A DNA stretch of 43,455 nucleotides from Chromatiales bacterium (GTDB lineage: Bacteria > Pseudomonadota > Gammaproteobacteria > RBG-16-57-12): NCBI GenBank assembly GCA_026989455.1, contig JALSJH010000003.1, positions 1 to 43,455 of the forward strand, in the 5' to 3' direction. The notes under the pieces were generated by a model that saw nothing but the letters and a program-made list of their open reading frames with translations, made no database searches and had not been told where the DNA came from. Positions 9,341 through 20,004 of this stretch are shown one piece after another (the stretch's first letter is position 1; each line of letters begins with the position of its first letter). A program made the position numbers and the translations under genes.

Positions 9341-9817
9341 ATGAACGGTCACGTCCAGCAACTGCAACAATCCCTTACCAATCAGATCACCGCATCTGAT
9401 GATTTTTTACAGCTGCTACTCCAGGAGCGTGAGATTATCTCACAAAACAGGGTCGACCAACTGCCCGAGCTGACCCAAACCAAGCTGGAACTGATTGAGA
9501 CGCTGGCACAAACAGAGATCGAAATACTCTCCTGCTTTAAACAGACACTGGGTGAAACTGACTCCGAACAACCCGAAAAAGCCATCCAAAAACTTGACCC
9601 TGATAATGAATATAAGCTGCTGGCACTGCTGCAAAAAGCACGTAACTTGGCCGCCACCTGCAAAACTGAAAACCTGATTAACAGCCAAATTGTCGAAGGG
9701 TGTCAAAACCAGATAGAGGATGCTCTCGATGTGCTGTTAAGAAGGGAAAAATACGCAGTCTACAGTGCTGCGGGTAAAACTATAAAACAAGGCGGAGGAA
9801 GCCTCGGCGAGGCTTAG
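9341..9817 (+). CDS. flgN: Flagellar export chaperone FlgN
   Basis: The 158-residue, nearly all-helical protein begins six bases after flgM. It has the FlgN pattern: LQQSLTNQITASDDFLQLLL, then EREIISQNRVDQLPELTQTK, a central helix LIETLAQTEIEIL, and a C-terminal region with CQNQIEDALDVLLRR. FlgN binds the hook-filament junction proteins FlgK and FlgL in the cytoplasm and delivers them to the export gate. Assignment rests on this pattern and on the flgA-flgM context. It ends 14 bases before the convergent TIGR04282 gene; a short GC-rich stretch there (GCCTCGGCGAGGC) could form a small hairpin. Confidence 0.85.
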   Translation: MNGHVQQLQQSLTNQITASDDFLQLLLQEREIISQNRVDQLPELTQTKLELIETLAQTEIEILSCFKQTLGETDSEQPEKAIQKLDPDNEYKLLALLQKARNLAATCKTENLINSQIVEGCQNQIEDALDVLLRREKYAVYSAAGKTIKQGGGSLGEA

Positions 9818-9831
9818 AGCGACGAGAGAGG

Positions 9832-10446
9832 CTACTCCCCTTTAACTTTTCGCCAACGCTCTAAATCTGTCAGATTATCCAAATCCCACAACGTCGACAG
9901 AAGATAAGGGGTGATACCGCATGCCGCCGCGTTCTTCATAGTCTGGCTTAACACCTCGCCCCCACCCCACGCTACACCGTCAAACAGCCGAGCTTCACTC
10001 TCACCACACCCCAGCAAAACATAGCCACCATCTTCTGCCGGGCCAATCACCCACGGCTCACCGCGTAACAACACCTGCAAAGCCTGCGATAAATAAGCGG
10101 CACTAATGGATGGAATGTCGCTGCCAACCAATAGCGTGGCCATCGCGCTGCTTTGACTCAGGGCGTGGTGCATTCGCTCACCCAGGTCAGCCCCTTGCTG
10201 AGTGTGGAGTGTCACCCCAAACTGTTTTCGACAGGTTGCAAAAAAGGGGTGCTGGGTATCCGGCGCACACCACAACTCAACCGGTGAGAGTTCCGCATCA
10301 ACTACGGTTTCAAGAATATGTATCAGCAACTCTTTATGCAGATCAGTCGCCACTTGCGAGCCAATATCGGGAATCAGTCGACTCTTTACCTCTCCCGGAA
10401 TGGGCGCTTTTGCGAAGATGATAATTTTGCTGTCGGGGTAGAGCAT
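9832..10446 (-). CDS. TIGR04282 family glycosyltransferase-like protein (DUF2064)
   Basis: The 204-residue protein has a nucleotidyltransferase-like GT-A fold signature. It starts with IIIFAKAPIPGEVKSRL, has LVGSDIPSI as the metal/nucleotide site (DxP rather than DxD), and PAEDGGYVLLGC followed by WGGGEVLSQT. These are the motifs of the TIGR04282 group, called rSAM/selenodomain-associated transferase 1 and related to MobA/CofC. The substrate is unknown. It directly abuts ligA (start at 10446, ligA stop at 10447), so it is probably the last gene of the smc-zipA-ligA transcript. No radical-SAM partner is nearby. Confidence 0.82.
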   Translation of the reverse strand: MLYPDSKIIIFAKAPIPGEVKSRLIPDIGSQVATDLHKELLIHILETVVDAELSPVELWCAPDTQHPFFATCRKQFGVTLHTQQGADLGERMHHALSQSSAMATLLVGSDIPSISAAYLSQALQVLLRGEPWVIGPAEDGGYVLLGCGESEARLFDGVAWGGGEVLSQTMKNAAACGITPYLLSTLWDLDNLTDLERWRKVKGE

Positions 10447-12741
<2,295 letters not shown>

Positions 12742-12764
12742 TCAGTTTCAACCCGCATAAATAT

Positions 12765-13469
12765 TTATGAGTTATTCAAAAGGTCAGCTTTCCAGGCATC
12801 AAGCTGCTGAATATCGAATGGCCGACGACGCTCATCACACAACTGAGCATCCAGTCGCTCACAGATATTTTTAGCCACTTTTGCCATGCTGTTGAGTGAC
12901 GCTGTAAGGTCATCCTGTAGGTCACTCTCCATAAAGAGCAACACCCCGGGAGTGGTGAATCCGTTTAGATTATCCAGGTCGAAAGTGCCCGGTTCCAGCA
13001 TATTTGCCATGCTGAAGGTTATTGCTCCTTGAGTCGCCCCCAGAAAGTGAAAAATCTCCATTTCACCATAACGCATGGCGGCAAGGTTAGCCGCTTTTAC
13101 CAAGTCTGCCCCTACAAAATCATCCTGTTTTGCCACAATATGCAGGGCGATAACTGCCGGTATAGTTGATTGGGCTGCTGCTGGTGTAGGTGCGGCGGTA
13201 TCATCCGTTGGTGGTGTCTCGGCTTGCACCACCTCGACCTCAGCCTCTTTTGGCTCACACGCCGTCTCTCGTTCTGCGAGGATCGGCACATCGCTGATTT
13301 CAGCATCTGGTATCGATTTTTGATCACCGGCAGCCGTCTCGTCAAACAGCGGCGCTTGACGGGGTTGCTGTTTCAATTGCCGTTTTTTTGATAAAAATTG
13401 ACTGCCAAAATAGAGCGCTAGCAGAATGATAATACCAATAATAATCAGGCTGATACGTAAAGAATCCAC
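12765..13469 (-). CDS. zipA: Cell division protein ZipA
   Basis: The 234-residue protein has an N-terminal membrane anchor (residues about 5-24, ISLIIIGIIILLALYFG), a charged segment KKRQLKQQ, a Pro/Ala/Glu-rich linker (about 40-100) and a C-terminal ZipA domain with FHFLGATQGAITFSMANM-like core, MLEPGTFDL and a final DERRRPFD region. ZipA tethers FtsZ filaments to the membrane at the division ring and is confined mostly to Gammaproteobacteria. The start is GTG, supported by GAGG about nine bases upstream. It sits between smc and ligA, the order seen in many gammaproteobacteria. Confidence 0.92.
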   Translation of the reverse strand: MDSLRISLIIIGIIILLALYFGSQFLSKKRQLKQQPRQAPLFDETAAGDQKSIPDAEISDVPILAERETACEPKEAEVEVVQAETPPTDDTAAPTPAAAQSTIPAVIALHIVAKQDDFVGADLVKAANLAAMRYGEMEIFHFLGATQGAITFSMANMLEPGTFDLDNLNGFTTPGVLLFMESDLQDDLTASLNSMAKVAKNICERLDAQLCDERRRPFDIQQLDAWKADLLNNS

Positions 13470-13534
13470 CCTAAAACCCTCGTTTTATAATCTTCACTGA
13501 GACCGTGCTGCCACTCATCTGTTCCATTCTCTCA

Positions 13535-16500
13535 CTATTGCGCCGCCAAGTCATAGGCCTGTTTGATGTCTACGGCGACCAAGCGTGAAACCCCCGGCTC
13601 TGACATGGTGACACCGTTCAGCTGCTGGGCCATCTCCATAGTCACTTTATTGTGACTAATGAAGATAAATTGTACTCGCGATGACATCGATTCAACCATT
13701 TTACAGAAACGCCCCACATTGGCTTCATCCAGCGGCGCATCAACCTCATCCAACAGACAAAAAGGTGCCGGGTTAAGCTCAAAAATGGCAAATACCAACG
13801 CCACCGCCGTCAGTGCCTTTTCACCCCCTGAAAGCAGATGAATGGAGCTATTTCGCTTACCGGGAGGACGCGCCATTACCGTGATGCCAGTATTTAACAG
13901 GTCATCGCCGGTTAATTCAAGGTAGGCGTGACCACCGTCAAACAGTATCGGAAAGCTCGCCTGCAAACCCGCATTAACTTTATCAAAGGTCTCCTTAAAG
14001 CGAGTCCGGGTCTCACGGTCAATCTTGCTGATGGCCGACTCCAGCGTGGTTAATGCCTCAACAAGATCTTGATATTGTGCTTGCAGATAGCGCTGACGTT
14101 CAGACTCTCGCTCATACTCACTAATGGCCGCTAAATTGATGGGTCCCAGCTGCTGGATCTGCTGCTCTATGGTGACCAGTTGCTGCTCAATTTGAGCCTC
14201 ATTCACCTGCTCTGCCACCTCATCAAATAGCTGAGGAAATGCAAAACCGGTCTCATTTATTTTCTCCAACAACCCTTGCTTACGCTCTAGTATCACTTGA
14301 AGTTTTAGTCGCAACTCTTCTAAATTATTACGTTTTTTTGTTATTTTTTTCTCAATGTTAACACGTTGTTTATTATTATTATGTTGCTCAGTCTCTATCT
14401 CACCCGCTCGGGTGCGCACTTCTGCAAGCTCCGCCTCCACAGTCATTCGCAGCGCCAACTGCTCATCCAGCGAAGCTTTTAATGCGAGTTGCGATGGCTG
14501 TTTCTGCTGCTCTTTATCCTGCTCATTACGTCGCGCTGCTAGCTGTTCAAGCTGCTGTTGGCTGCGCGCTATCCCCTGTTCAACCGCCTCTTTGGTGGCG
14601 TGTATGGATTGAATTTTCAACGCTAAATCGTGGCTAGCCAAGTGAGTCGTATGCTGCTGTTGCTCGGCCTCATCCCGCTCCCTTTGCAGTAATTCACGGC
14701 GGCTTGAGGCTCTCTTGCACTGTTGATTCAGCTGTTCAATGAGATGACAAGCATTACGATGCCGCTCAGCTGCCTGTTGCTGCTCTTCAGTTGCCTTGGC
14801 AAGCGCTTCAGCCTGCTGCTGCTGTTGCTGTGTAATCTGCTGCTGACGATCATGACACTGCACCAGCGCCAATTGAGCGCTATTGAGCCGCTTACCTGTT
14901 TCAGCCAGCGCCTGAAGTATTTCATTATATTCACGCTGTTTTGAGTGTCGTGCAGCTTCCAGCTCATTCAGTTGCTGTTGTGCCTGTTGAGCGCGTGCTT
15001 CAAGCACAGCACACTGCTGTTCAAGTGGTTGCAGTGTGGCCAGCAGCTCACGCAGCTGCTTTTCACGCTGCAACAGCCCCACATTATCGCCCGAGGCACC
15101 CCCAACACGCAGCCAGCAGGCACCCAACCAGAAACCATCTTGGGTAATCAGTGATTCATGGGGAGCTAATTGGTCGCGCTGGCTGAGCGCCTGAGTAAGG
15201 TTATCGGCAATATAGACATCGGCCAGAAAACCTTGCAGTGAGCAGTCGGCCTGTATCTGGTCAAGCAGGCGCGATTTCTTCGACTCACTCTCCCGATGCT
15301 GCGCGGTGGTATCAAACAGTGTCAGCGAGAGGCTCCCCTGCGCTGCTGAGTTTAATGAAGAAGCCAGTGAATCCAGCTCATCCACACAAACTGATTCGAG
15401 ATAAAAATCCAGCACCAACTCCACCGCACGCTCCCAACCGGGGGTGACGGCAATGACCTGAGCAAGGCGTTGAACATTTTCAACTCCTGAGTCACTTAGC
15501 CACTGGGTTGTCGCGTGTTGATCCCCACCCAGTGCAGCATGTTGCAGCATCTCAAGCGATGCCTTCTGTCCACTCAACTGCTGAATTTTATGACGCTGGC
15601 TATCCAGTTGGTTAGCTATATTGAGATTGAGCGTTCGTTGCTGCTGAATTTTTGATTGCAGCTGCTCACACTGCTGGCCTAATTTAGCCAGCTGCGCTGC
15701 TTGCGCTTTCTCTCGCTGCTCTTGAGTGGTGACCGCCTCTGCTCGCATATCCACATCAATGGCTGAGTCTTGCGCTTCCAGCTGCTGCAATTGAGTTTTA
15801 TATTGTGCTATTAACACCGACTGCTGCTGTCGCTGAACCTCTGCGGATGCCGCCTGCTTTTCGGGTTCCAAAAGGCGCTGATTAAGCTGATCCCACTCAT
15901 TTTGTTCGTCGCGCAACGCCATTGCGGCACTTGCCAACCTTGCCGCAGAGGCTTTGTTCAACAACGTTTGCTCGGCTTGTTGCGCCACACGCTCGGTTAA
16001 TTCCACCGCTAAGGTGGCTATTTTTTGCTGGTCGGCCTCAAGATGCGTCACCAGCGCCTGCTCATCTCGCTGCATTGATGCCAACAGCTGCTGCCGCTGC
16101 TTCGTCTGCGTTGCAATGTGCTGAAGAGATTGCTCGATGGCCACTATCTCAGCACCACAGGCGTAAAAGCGCCCTTGAATTTCGTTGATCAACTCACTGT
16201 TCTCATGAAAAGCGGTATGTAGCGCCAAACTCTCTTTTTCAATGCTGCGCTGAGTGGCGATCACCGCCTCAACCTCCGTTTCACCCTCGGCCACTTGCGC
16301 CTCTATCGTGCGACACTCTTTATCGAGCCTGCGCCAGTGATGCATATGCCACTGCCCGGTTGCATGGCGCTGCTGCTCTTTTAATGTGCGGTACTGTTCG
16401 GCTGTTTTGGCTTGCTGCTGCAGGTGTTCAATCTGTCGAGCAAGTTCACTGCGCAGATCATTCAAGCGTTCTAGGTTTTCGCGGGTGCGGCCAATTCTGT

Positions 16501-17044
16501 TTTCCGTCTCACGACGACGCTCTTTATATTTAGAGATACCCGCCGCTTGCTCCAGAAAAACCCGCAGCTCTTCCGGTCTTGCCTCAATTAAACGCGAGAT
16601 CATCCCCTGCTCAATAATCGAATAGCTGCGTGGCCCTAAGCCCGTGCCTGAAAAAAGATCACTAATATCGCGGCGGCGGCACTTGCTGCCATTGAGATGG
16701 TAGTGTGATTGGCCATCGCGCCCCAGCACCCGCTTAACTGAAATCTCATTATAGTGGCCATGCTGCCCACCAACACGACCCTCGCTGTTATCAAAGATCA
16801 TCTCCACCGATGCCTGACCCACCGGCTTGCGACTGGCCGAGCCATTAAAAATGACATCAACCATCGCCTCACCGCGTAGATTTCTGGCAGAGCTTTCACC
16901 CATCACCCAGCGCACCGCATCGATGATATTTGATTTGCCACACCCATTAGGGCCGACAATGCCGACCAGATTACTGGGAACAGGAACCGTGGTGGGATCC
17001 ACAAACGATTTAAAGCCTGCGAGTTTAATTTGAGTAAGGCGCAT
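13535..17044 (-). CDS. smc: Chromosome partition protein Smc
   Basis: The 1169-residue protein has an N-terminal ATPase half with Walker A GPNGCGKSN (31-39), two long coiled coils rich in Gln, Ala and Glu (about 165-500 and 655-1000), a hinge between them, and a C-terminal half with signature LLSGGEKALTAVAL and Walker B FCLLDEVDAPLD. Smc with ScpA/ScpB organises and helps segregate sister chromosomes. The start was set at ATG 17044 (MRLTQIKLAGFKSF), the conserved N-terminus; a longer frame upstream adds 37 non-homologous residues. No strong ribosome site is visible. It heads the operon with zipA and ligA and is divergent from queF. Confidence 0.95.
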   Translation of the reverse strand: MRLTQIKLAGFKSFVDPTTVPVPSNLVGIVGPNGCGKSNIIDAVRWVMGESSARNLRGEAMVDVIFNGSASRKPVGQASVEMIFDNSEGRVGGQHGHYNEISVKRVLGRDGQSHYHLNGSKCRRRDISDLFSGTGLGPRSYSIIEQGMISRLIEARPEELRVFLEQAAGISKYKERRRETENRIGRTRENLERLNDLRSELARQIEHLQQQAKTAEQYRTLKEQQRHATGQWHMHHWRRLDKECRTIEAQVAEGETEVEAVIATQRSIEKESLALHTAFHENSELINEIQGRFYACGAEIVAIEQSLQHIATQTKQRQQLLASMQRDEQALVTHLEADQQKIATLAVELTERVAQQAEQTLLNKASAARLASAAMALRDEQNEWDQLNQRLLEPEKQAASAEVQRQQQSVLIAQYKTQLQQLEAQDSAIDVDMRAEAVTTQEQREKAQAAQLAKLGQQCEQLQSKIQQQRTLNLNIANQLDSQRHKIQQLSGQKASLEMLQHAALGGDQHATTQWLSDSGVENVQRLAQVIAVTPGWERAVELVLDFYLESVCVDELDSLASSLNSAAQGSLSLTLFDTTAQHRESESKKSRLLDQIQADCSLQGFLADVYIADNLTQALSQRDQLAPHESLITQDGFWLGACWLRVGGASGDNVGLLQREKQLRELLATLQPLEQQCAVLEARAQQAQQQLNELEAARHSKQREYNEILQALAETGKRLNSAQLALVQCHDRQQQITQQQQQQAEALAKATEEQQQAAERHRNACHLIEQLNQQCKRASSRRELLQRERDEAEQQQHTTHLASHDLALKIQSIHATKEAVEQGIARSQQQLEQLAARRNEQDKEQQKQPSQLALKASLDEQLALRMTVEAELAEVRTRAGEIETEQHNNNKQRVNIEKKITKKRNNLEELRLKLQVILERKQGLLEKINETGFAFPQLFDEVAEQVNEAQIEQQLVTIEQQIQQLGPINLAAISEYERESERQRYLQAQYQDLVEALTTLESAISKIDRETRTRFKETFDKVNAGLQASFPILFDGGHAYLELTGDDLLNTGITVMARPPGKRNSSIHLLSGGEKALTAVALVFAIFELNPAPFCLLDEVDAPLDEANVGRFCKMVESMSSRVQFIFISHNKVTMEMAQQLNGVTMSEPGVSRLVAVDIKQAYDLAAQ

Positions 17045-17226
17045 TAATTTATTTGTTTCGCAAATGGAAAAATCGTCAAAGAGGAGTAAACTACCCCGTA
17101 TTATACATGGGCGACAACCAACCAGAGAGTAAAATAGTCGCCTCGGGGAGTACACCTAAACAGACCAACAGGCACTGCCAAAACATACCTTGAACAGATG
17201 CTAAAAATCACCACAGAGATCAATTT

Positions 17227-17616
17227 ATGCCTAGCCAACCCAGTAAAGAGCTTGAAACTTTTGACAACCCAAACCCGGAGCGCGATTACACCATTCGGAT
17301 TCGCTGCCCAGAGTTCACCTGCCTCTGCCCAAAAACCGGCCAGCCGGATTTTGCCGAAATTTTCATCGACTATGTCGCCGATCAACACTGCATCGAACTT
17401 AAAGCATTGAAGATTTACATCTGGGCATTTCGTGATCAGGGCGCTTTTCATGAGAAAGTGACCAACGAAATCCTCAACGATTTAGTCGCTGCGTGTGACC
17501 CTCGTTTCATGCGCCTCACCGCCAAGTTCGGCGTGCGTGGTGGAATCTACACCACGGTTGTTGCAGAACACCGCCAACAGGGGTGGATTGCGCCCACACC
17601 GGTCACACTGCCGTAA
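17227..17616 (+). CDS. queF: NADPH-dependent 7-cyano-7-deazaguanine reductase QueF
   Basis: The 129-residue protein is the short (type I) QueF. It has [11 protein letters not shown] with catalytic Cys34 and Asp41, and [20 protein letters not shown], the family signature for substrate and NADPH binding. QueF reduces preQ0 to preQ1 in queuosine synthesis for tRNA. I looked for a preQ1 riboswitch in the 180 bases between smc and queF and saw none. The next gene, a sugar kinase, starts one base after the stop, so the two are translationally coupled despite no known pathway link. Confidence 0.95.
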   Translation: MPSQPSKELETFDNPNPERDYTIRIRCPEFTCLCPKTGQPDFAEIFIDYVADQHCIELKALKIYIWAFRDQGAFHEKVTNEILNDLVAACDPRFMRLTAKFGVRGGIYTTVVAEHRQQGWIAPTPVTLP

Positions 17617-17617
17617 A

Positions 17618-18919
17618 ATGGGTGAGATCCCGCTCTTTGTTGGCATCGACATCGGCACCTCTGGCTGTCGTGCTATCGCCATTGATGCGCAACGTCAAGT
17701 TCAAGGTGAAGCGCGCAGTAGCATGGCGGCTCCCCATCAAAAAGGCGATGGTTTTGAGCAAAAACCGCAAATTTGGTGGCAAGCGGTCAGCCAAACCCTA
17801 GAGCAGCTCTTTAAGCAAATACCTGCACAACAGGTGGTTGCCATTGCCGTTGATGGCACCTCGAGCACCCTGCTGCTGTGCGATGGGCAGGGCAAGCCCA
17901 TCGGCCCAGCCTTAATGTACAACGATGCACGGGCCACGGTTGAAGCGGAACGAATGGAGCGCATTGTTCCCGAACAGAGTGCCGCCCACGGCCCCTGCTC
18001 GGGCTTGGCCAAGCTATTATGGTTACAGCGCTGCCTACCCACCGAAAACATCCGCCACATCTGCCATCAAGCCGACTGGATTGTCGGCCAACTGAGTGAT
18101 CGCTTCGACTGTAGCGACATCAACAATGCGCTTAAACTAGGCTATGACCCCATCAAACGGCAATGGCCCGACTGGATGGGGCACCTCGGAGTCATCCGAA
18201 AGTGGCTACCAAAAGTCTATCTGCCCGGCCACGCCATCGGCACTCTTAGCAGCACCATCGCTGAGCGCTTTGGCCTCAACCCCAACACCCAAATTGTCGC
18301 AGGCACCACCGATAGCACTGCCGCCTTCATTGCCACCGGCGCAAATCAAATAGGCGATGCGGTCACCTCACTTGGCTCAACCCTGGTTATGAAAGTGGTC
18401 GCAGCCTGGCCCGTTTTTGTGCCCAAATATGGTATTTACAGCCAACCTTTAGGCAATCGCTGGCTGGTAGGCGGTAGCTCCAATAGTGGCGGGCAAGTAT
18501 TACAACACTACTTTAGTGATCAACAGCTGCTCACGCTCAGCCCAAAAATGAATCTGGATAAACCCACAGAGCTTGACTACTACCCGCTGCTCACTCCGGG
18601 GGAGCGTTTTCCTATCTGCGATCCAACGCTACCACCACAAATGGAGCCGCGCCCCACAGACGAAGTACAATTTTTACAGGGGTTACTGGAGGGAATGGCG
18701 CAAATTGAGCTACAAGCCTACCAACGGCTAATGGAGTTCGGCGCACCCTACCCCACCACCCTCAGAAGTGCCGGTGGTGGCGCAGATAATTCGCAGTGGC
18801 AAACCATGCGCCAACAGCTATTAAAAGTGAAAATGTGTAATGCCCAACATCAACAAGCGGCCTACGGCAGTGCACTGCTGGCGCTGCGGGGTATTAACGG
18901 AGAATCAGAAGATGATTAG
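17618..18919 (+). CDS. FGGY-family carbohydrate kinase, possibly D-ribulose kinase
   Basis: The 433-residue protein has the FGGY kinase fold: N-terminal phosphate loop GIDIGTSGCRAIAID, substrate region with AVDGTSSTLLL and NDARA, second-domain motif AGTTDSTAAFIATGA, then SLGSTLVMK, and C-terminal SAGGGADNSQW. It phosphorylates a sugar with ATP. Its short length compared with xylulokinases (about 480-500) and overall pattern resemble cyanobacterial and plant D-ribulose kinases; that substrate is an inference. The start at ATG 17618, one base after the queF stop, begins the conserved fold. No sugar transporter is nearby, so the substrate is probably made in the cell. An intrinsic terminator follows. 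Confidence 0.85.
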   Translation: MGEIPLFVGIDIGTSGCRAIAIDAQRQVQGEARSSMAAPHQKGDGFEQKPQIWWQAVSQTLEQLFKQIPAQQVVAIAVDGTSSTLLLCDGQGKPIGPALMYNDARATVEAERMERIVPEQSAAHGPCSGLAKLLWLQRCLPTENIRHICHQADWIVGQLSDRFDCSDINNALKLGYDPIKRQWPDWMGHLGVIRKWLPKVYLPGHAIGTLSSTIAERFGLNPNTQIVAGTTDSTAAFIATGANQIGDAVTSLGSTLVMKVVAAWPVFVPKYGIYSQPLGNRWLVGGSSNSGGQVLQHYFSDQQLLTLSPKMNLDKPTELDYYPLLTPGERFPICDPTLPPQMEPRPTDEVQFLQGLLEGMAQIELQAYQRLMEFGAPYPTTLRSAGGGADNSQWQTMRQQLLKVKMCNAQHQQAAYGSALLALRGINGESEDD

Positions 18920-18943
18920 TCACCATTCAGCATGTTTATATTT

Positions 18944-18966
18944 TGCCTCAAATTGAGGCAATTTTT
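18944..18966 (+). terminator. Intrinsic terminator after FGGY kinase gene
   Basis: A compact stem TGCCTCA/TGAGGCA with loop AAT is followed by ATTTTT. It lies 25 bases after the kinase stop codon and should end the queF-kinase transcript. Confidence 0.75.
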
Positions 18967-19030
18967 GCACACAAAGAGGGAGCACATAGGGAATAGGTGA
19001 CCGATTGAGTACCAAAATAACGAAGAGTTG
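18967..19030 (-). repeat. Dispersed intergenic repeat family 2, copy A
   Basis: Read on the minus strand this 64-base segment matches 38169-38232 over nearly its whole length, with shared blocks ACTCTTCGTTATTTT, GTACTCAATCGGTCAC and GCTCCCTCTTT. It occupies the space between the kinase terminator and cysZ. Its biological role is unknown. Confidence 0.7.
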
Positions 19031-19039
19031 AGGAAAAAG

Positions 19040-19069
19040 ATGAATACGCTGAGTCGTTACGATGATTAA
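19040..19069 (+). other. Possible 9-codon leader ORF overlapping the cysZ start
   Basis: ATG at 19040 follows GAGGAAAAAG, a strong Shine-Dalgarno, and encodes MNTLSRYDD before TAA. The cysZ ATG (19062) lies inside its end in another frame. The better ribosome site belongs to this short frame, so cysZ may be translated by coupling. Confidence 0.35.
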
Positions 19070-19817
19070 ACCCATCAGTGGTGCAGGTTACCTCTTGCGA
19101 GGGCTGGCCCTGCTCCCTAAAAAAGGGATCTTCCCCTACGTTGTTATCCCCATGGTGATCAACGCATTGCTCTTTGCACTGGCACTGATTCTGGCTATCG
19201 GACAGGTTGGCAGCCTTATCGACTGGGCATTGCAGCAACTGCCGAGCTGGCTTCAGTGGCTAGACTGGCTAATGTGGCCACTACTGGTGCTCACCGCGCT
19301 CATCCTGGTCTTCTTTCTGGTGGCGATTCTCGCCAACATTATCGCCTCACCTTTTAATGGCCTACTGGCCGAAGCGGTAGAGCGCCACCTCACCGGAGAG
19401 GTCTATCAGGCTGAGAGCAGCAGCTGGCGGCGGGCATTGGTAGAAGCACCAAAAGCGATTACCGGTGAGTTGATCAAAATCGCCTACTTTGTCAAATTCG
19501 CCATCCCGCTAGGCATTCTATTTTTGATCCCCGGCCTCAACCTTTTCGCCCCACTGTTGTGGTTTATCTTCGGTGCCTGGATGTTAGCGTTGGAGTATTG
19601 CGACTACCACCTCGGCAACCACAACATTCGCTTTGCCCAACAACGCACACTACTCGGCCAAGAGCGTATGCTAACACTCGGATTTGGTGCCGCCACCACC
19701 TTGGCCACCATCACCCCGTTGGTTAACTTTATCGCCATGCCCGCCGCCGTAGCAGGCTCCACCGTTATGTTAATAGAGAAGGAGCTGCTGAAAAAAACCC
19801 AGCATAGCGAGCAGTAA
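19062..19817 (+). CDS. cysZ: CysZ-like sulfate transporter/membrane protein
   Basis: The 251-residue membrane protein begins ISGAGYLLRGLALL and has hydrophobic segments near residues 27-47, 68-95, 145-175 and 208-235. NIIASPFNGLLAEAVE and the EYCDYHLGNHNIRFAQQR region are CysZ/EI24 signatures. In E. coli CysZ takes up sulfate for cysteine synthesis. Here no cys gene is adjacent. The start is chosen for the conserved N-terminus; its own ribosome site is poor and a short frame with a good site overlaps it. After it come hairpin repeats that may end transcription. Confidence 0.85.
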   Translation: MIKPISGAGYLLRGLALLPKKGIFPYVVIPMVINALLFALALILAIGQVGSLIDWALQQLPSWLQWLDWLMWPLLVLTALILVFFLVAILANIIASPFNGLLAEAVERHLTGEVYQAESSSWRRALVEAPKAITGELIKIAYFVKFAIPLGILFLIPGLNLFAPLLWFIFGAWMLALEYCDYHLGNHNIRFAQQRTLLGQERMLTLGFGAATTLATITPLVNFIAMPAAVAGSTVMLIEKELLKKTQHSEQ

Positions 19818-19841
19818 GATGAGATGAAATGACGACGTATA

Positions 19842-19909
19842 CCTCCCCCTTAGAAAAAGGAGGATTTAACCCGATCAATCTCCCCCAACCCCTCTTTGCT
19901 AAAGAGGGG
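19842..19909. repeat. Hairpin-forming CCTCCCCCTT repeat downstream of cysZ
   Basis: Two consecutive inverted repeats are seen: CCTCCCCCTT/AAAAAGGAGG at 19842-19863 and a perfect 9-bp stem CCCCTCTTT/AAAGAGGGG at 19889-19909. The first recurs at 38529-38554. Such G/C-block hairpins are common dispersed intergenic repeats and may act as transcript ends between cysZ and the convergent gpmI. Confidence 0.6.
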
Positions 19910-19920
19910 GGGGCAAGCGG

Positions 19921-19991
19921 CTCATCTGTTTCGATCCGAAGTGCACAGCAATAGTCGCTCTATTAGTGCGATTTTCGGGATAAATGAGGGC
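19921..19991 (-). repeat. Core relic of the 158-bp palindromic repeat
   Basis: The sequence from CTCATCTGTTTCGA to ATAAATGAGGGC aligns with the central part of the 158-bp elements at 38340 and 42941 (shared AATAGTCGCTCTATT, GATTTTCGG, AAATGAGGGC). The outer arms with GGAAGCTCTGA are missing, so this is a decayed or partial copy beside the 3' end of gpmI. Confidence 0.65.
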
Positions 19992-20004
19992 TTTTTATAG
20001 ATCG

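Noticed and set aside
8699-9370. 223-codon minus-strand frame across flgA-flgM
   Set aside because: It is antisense to two clear flagellar genes and is Cys/His-rich in a way typical of shadow frames.
17045-17226. preQ1 riboswitch before queF
   Set aside because: I saw no preQ1-type stem and A-rich tail near the start; the leader lacks the conserved bases.
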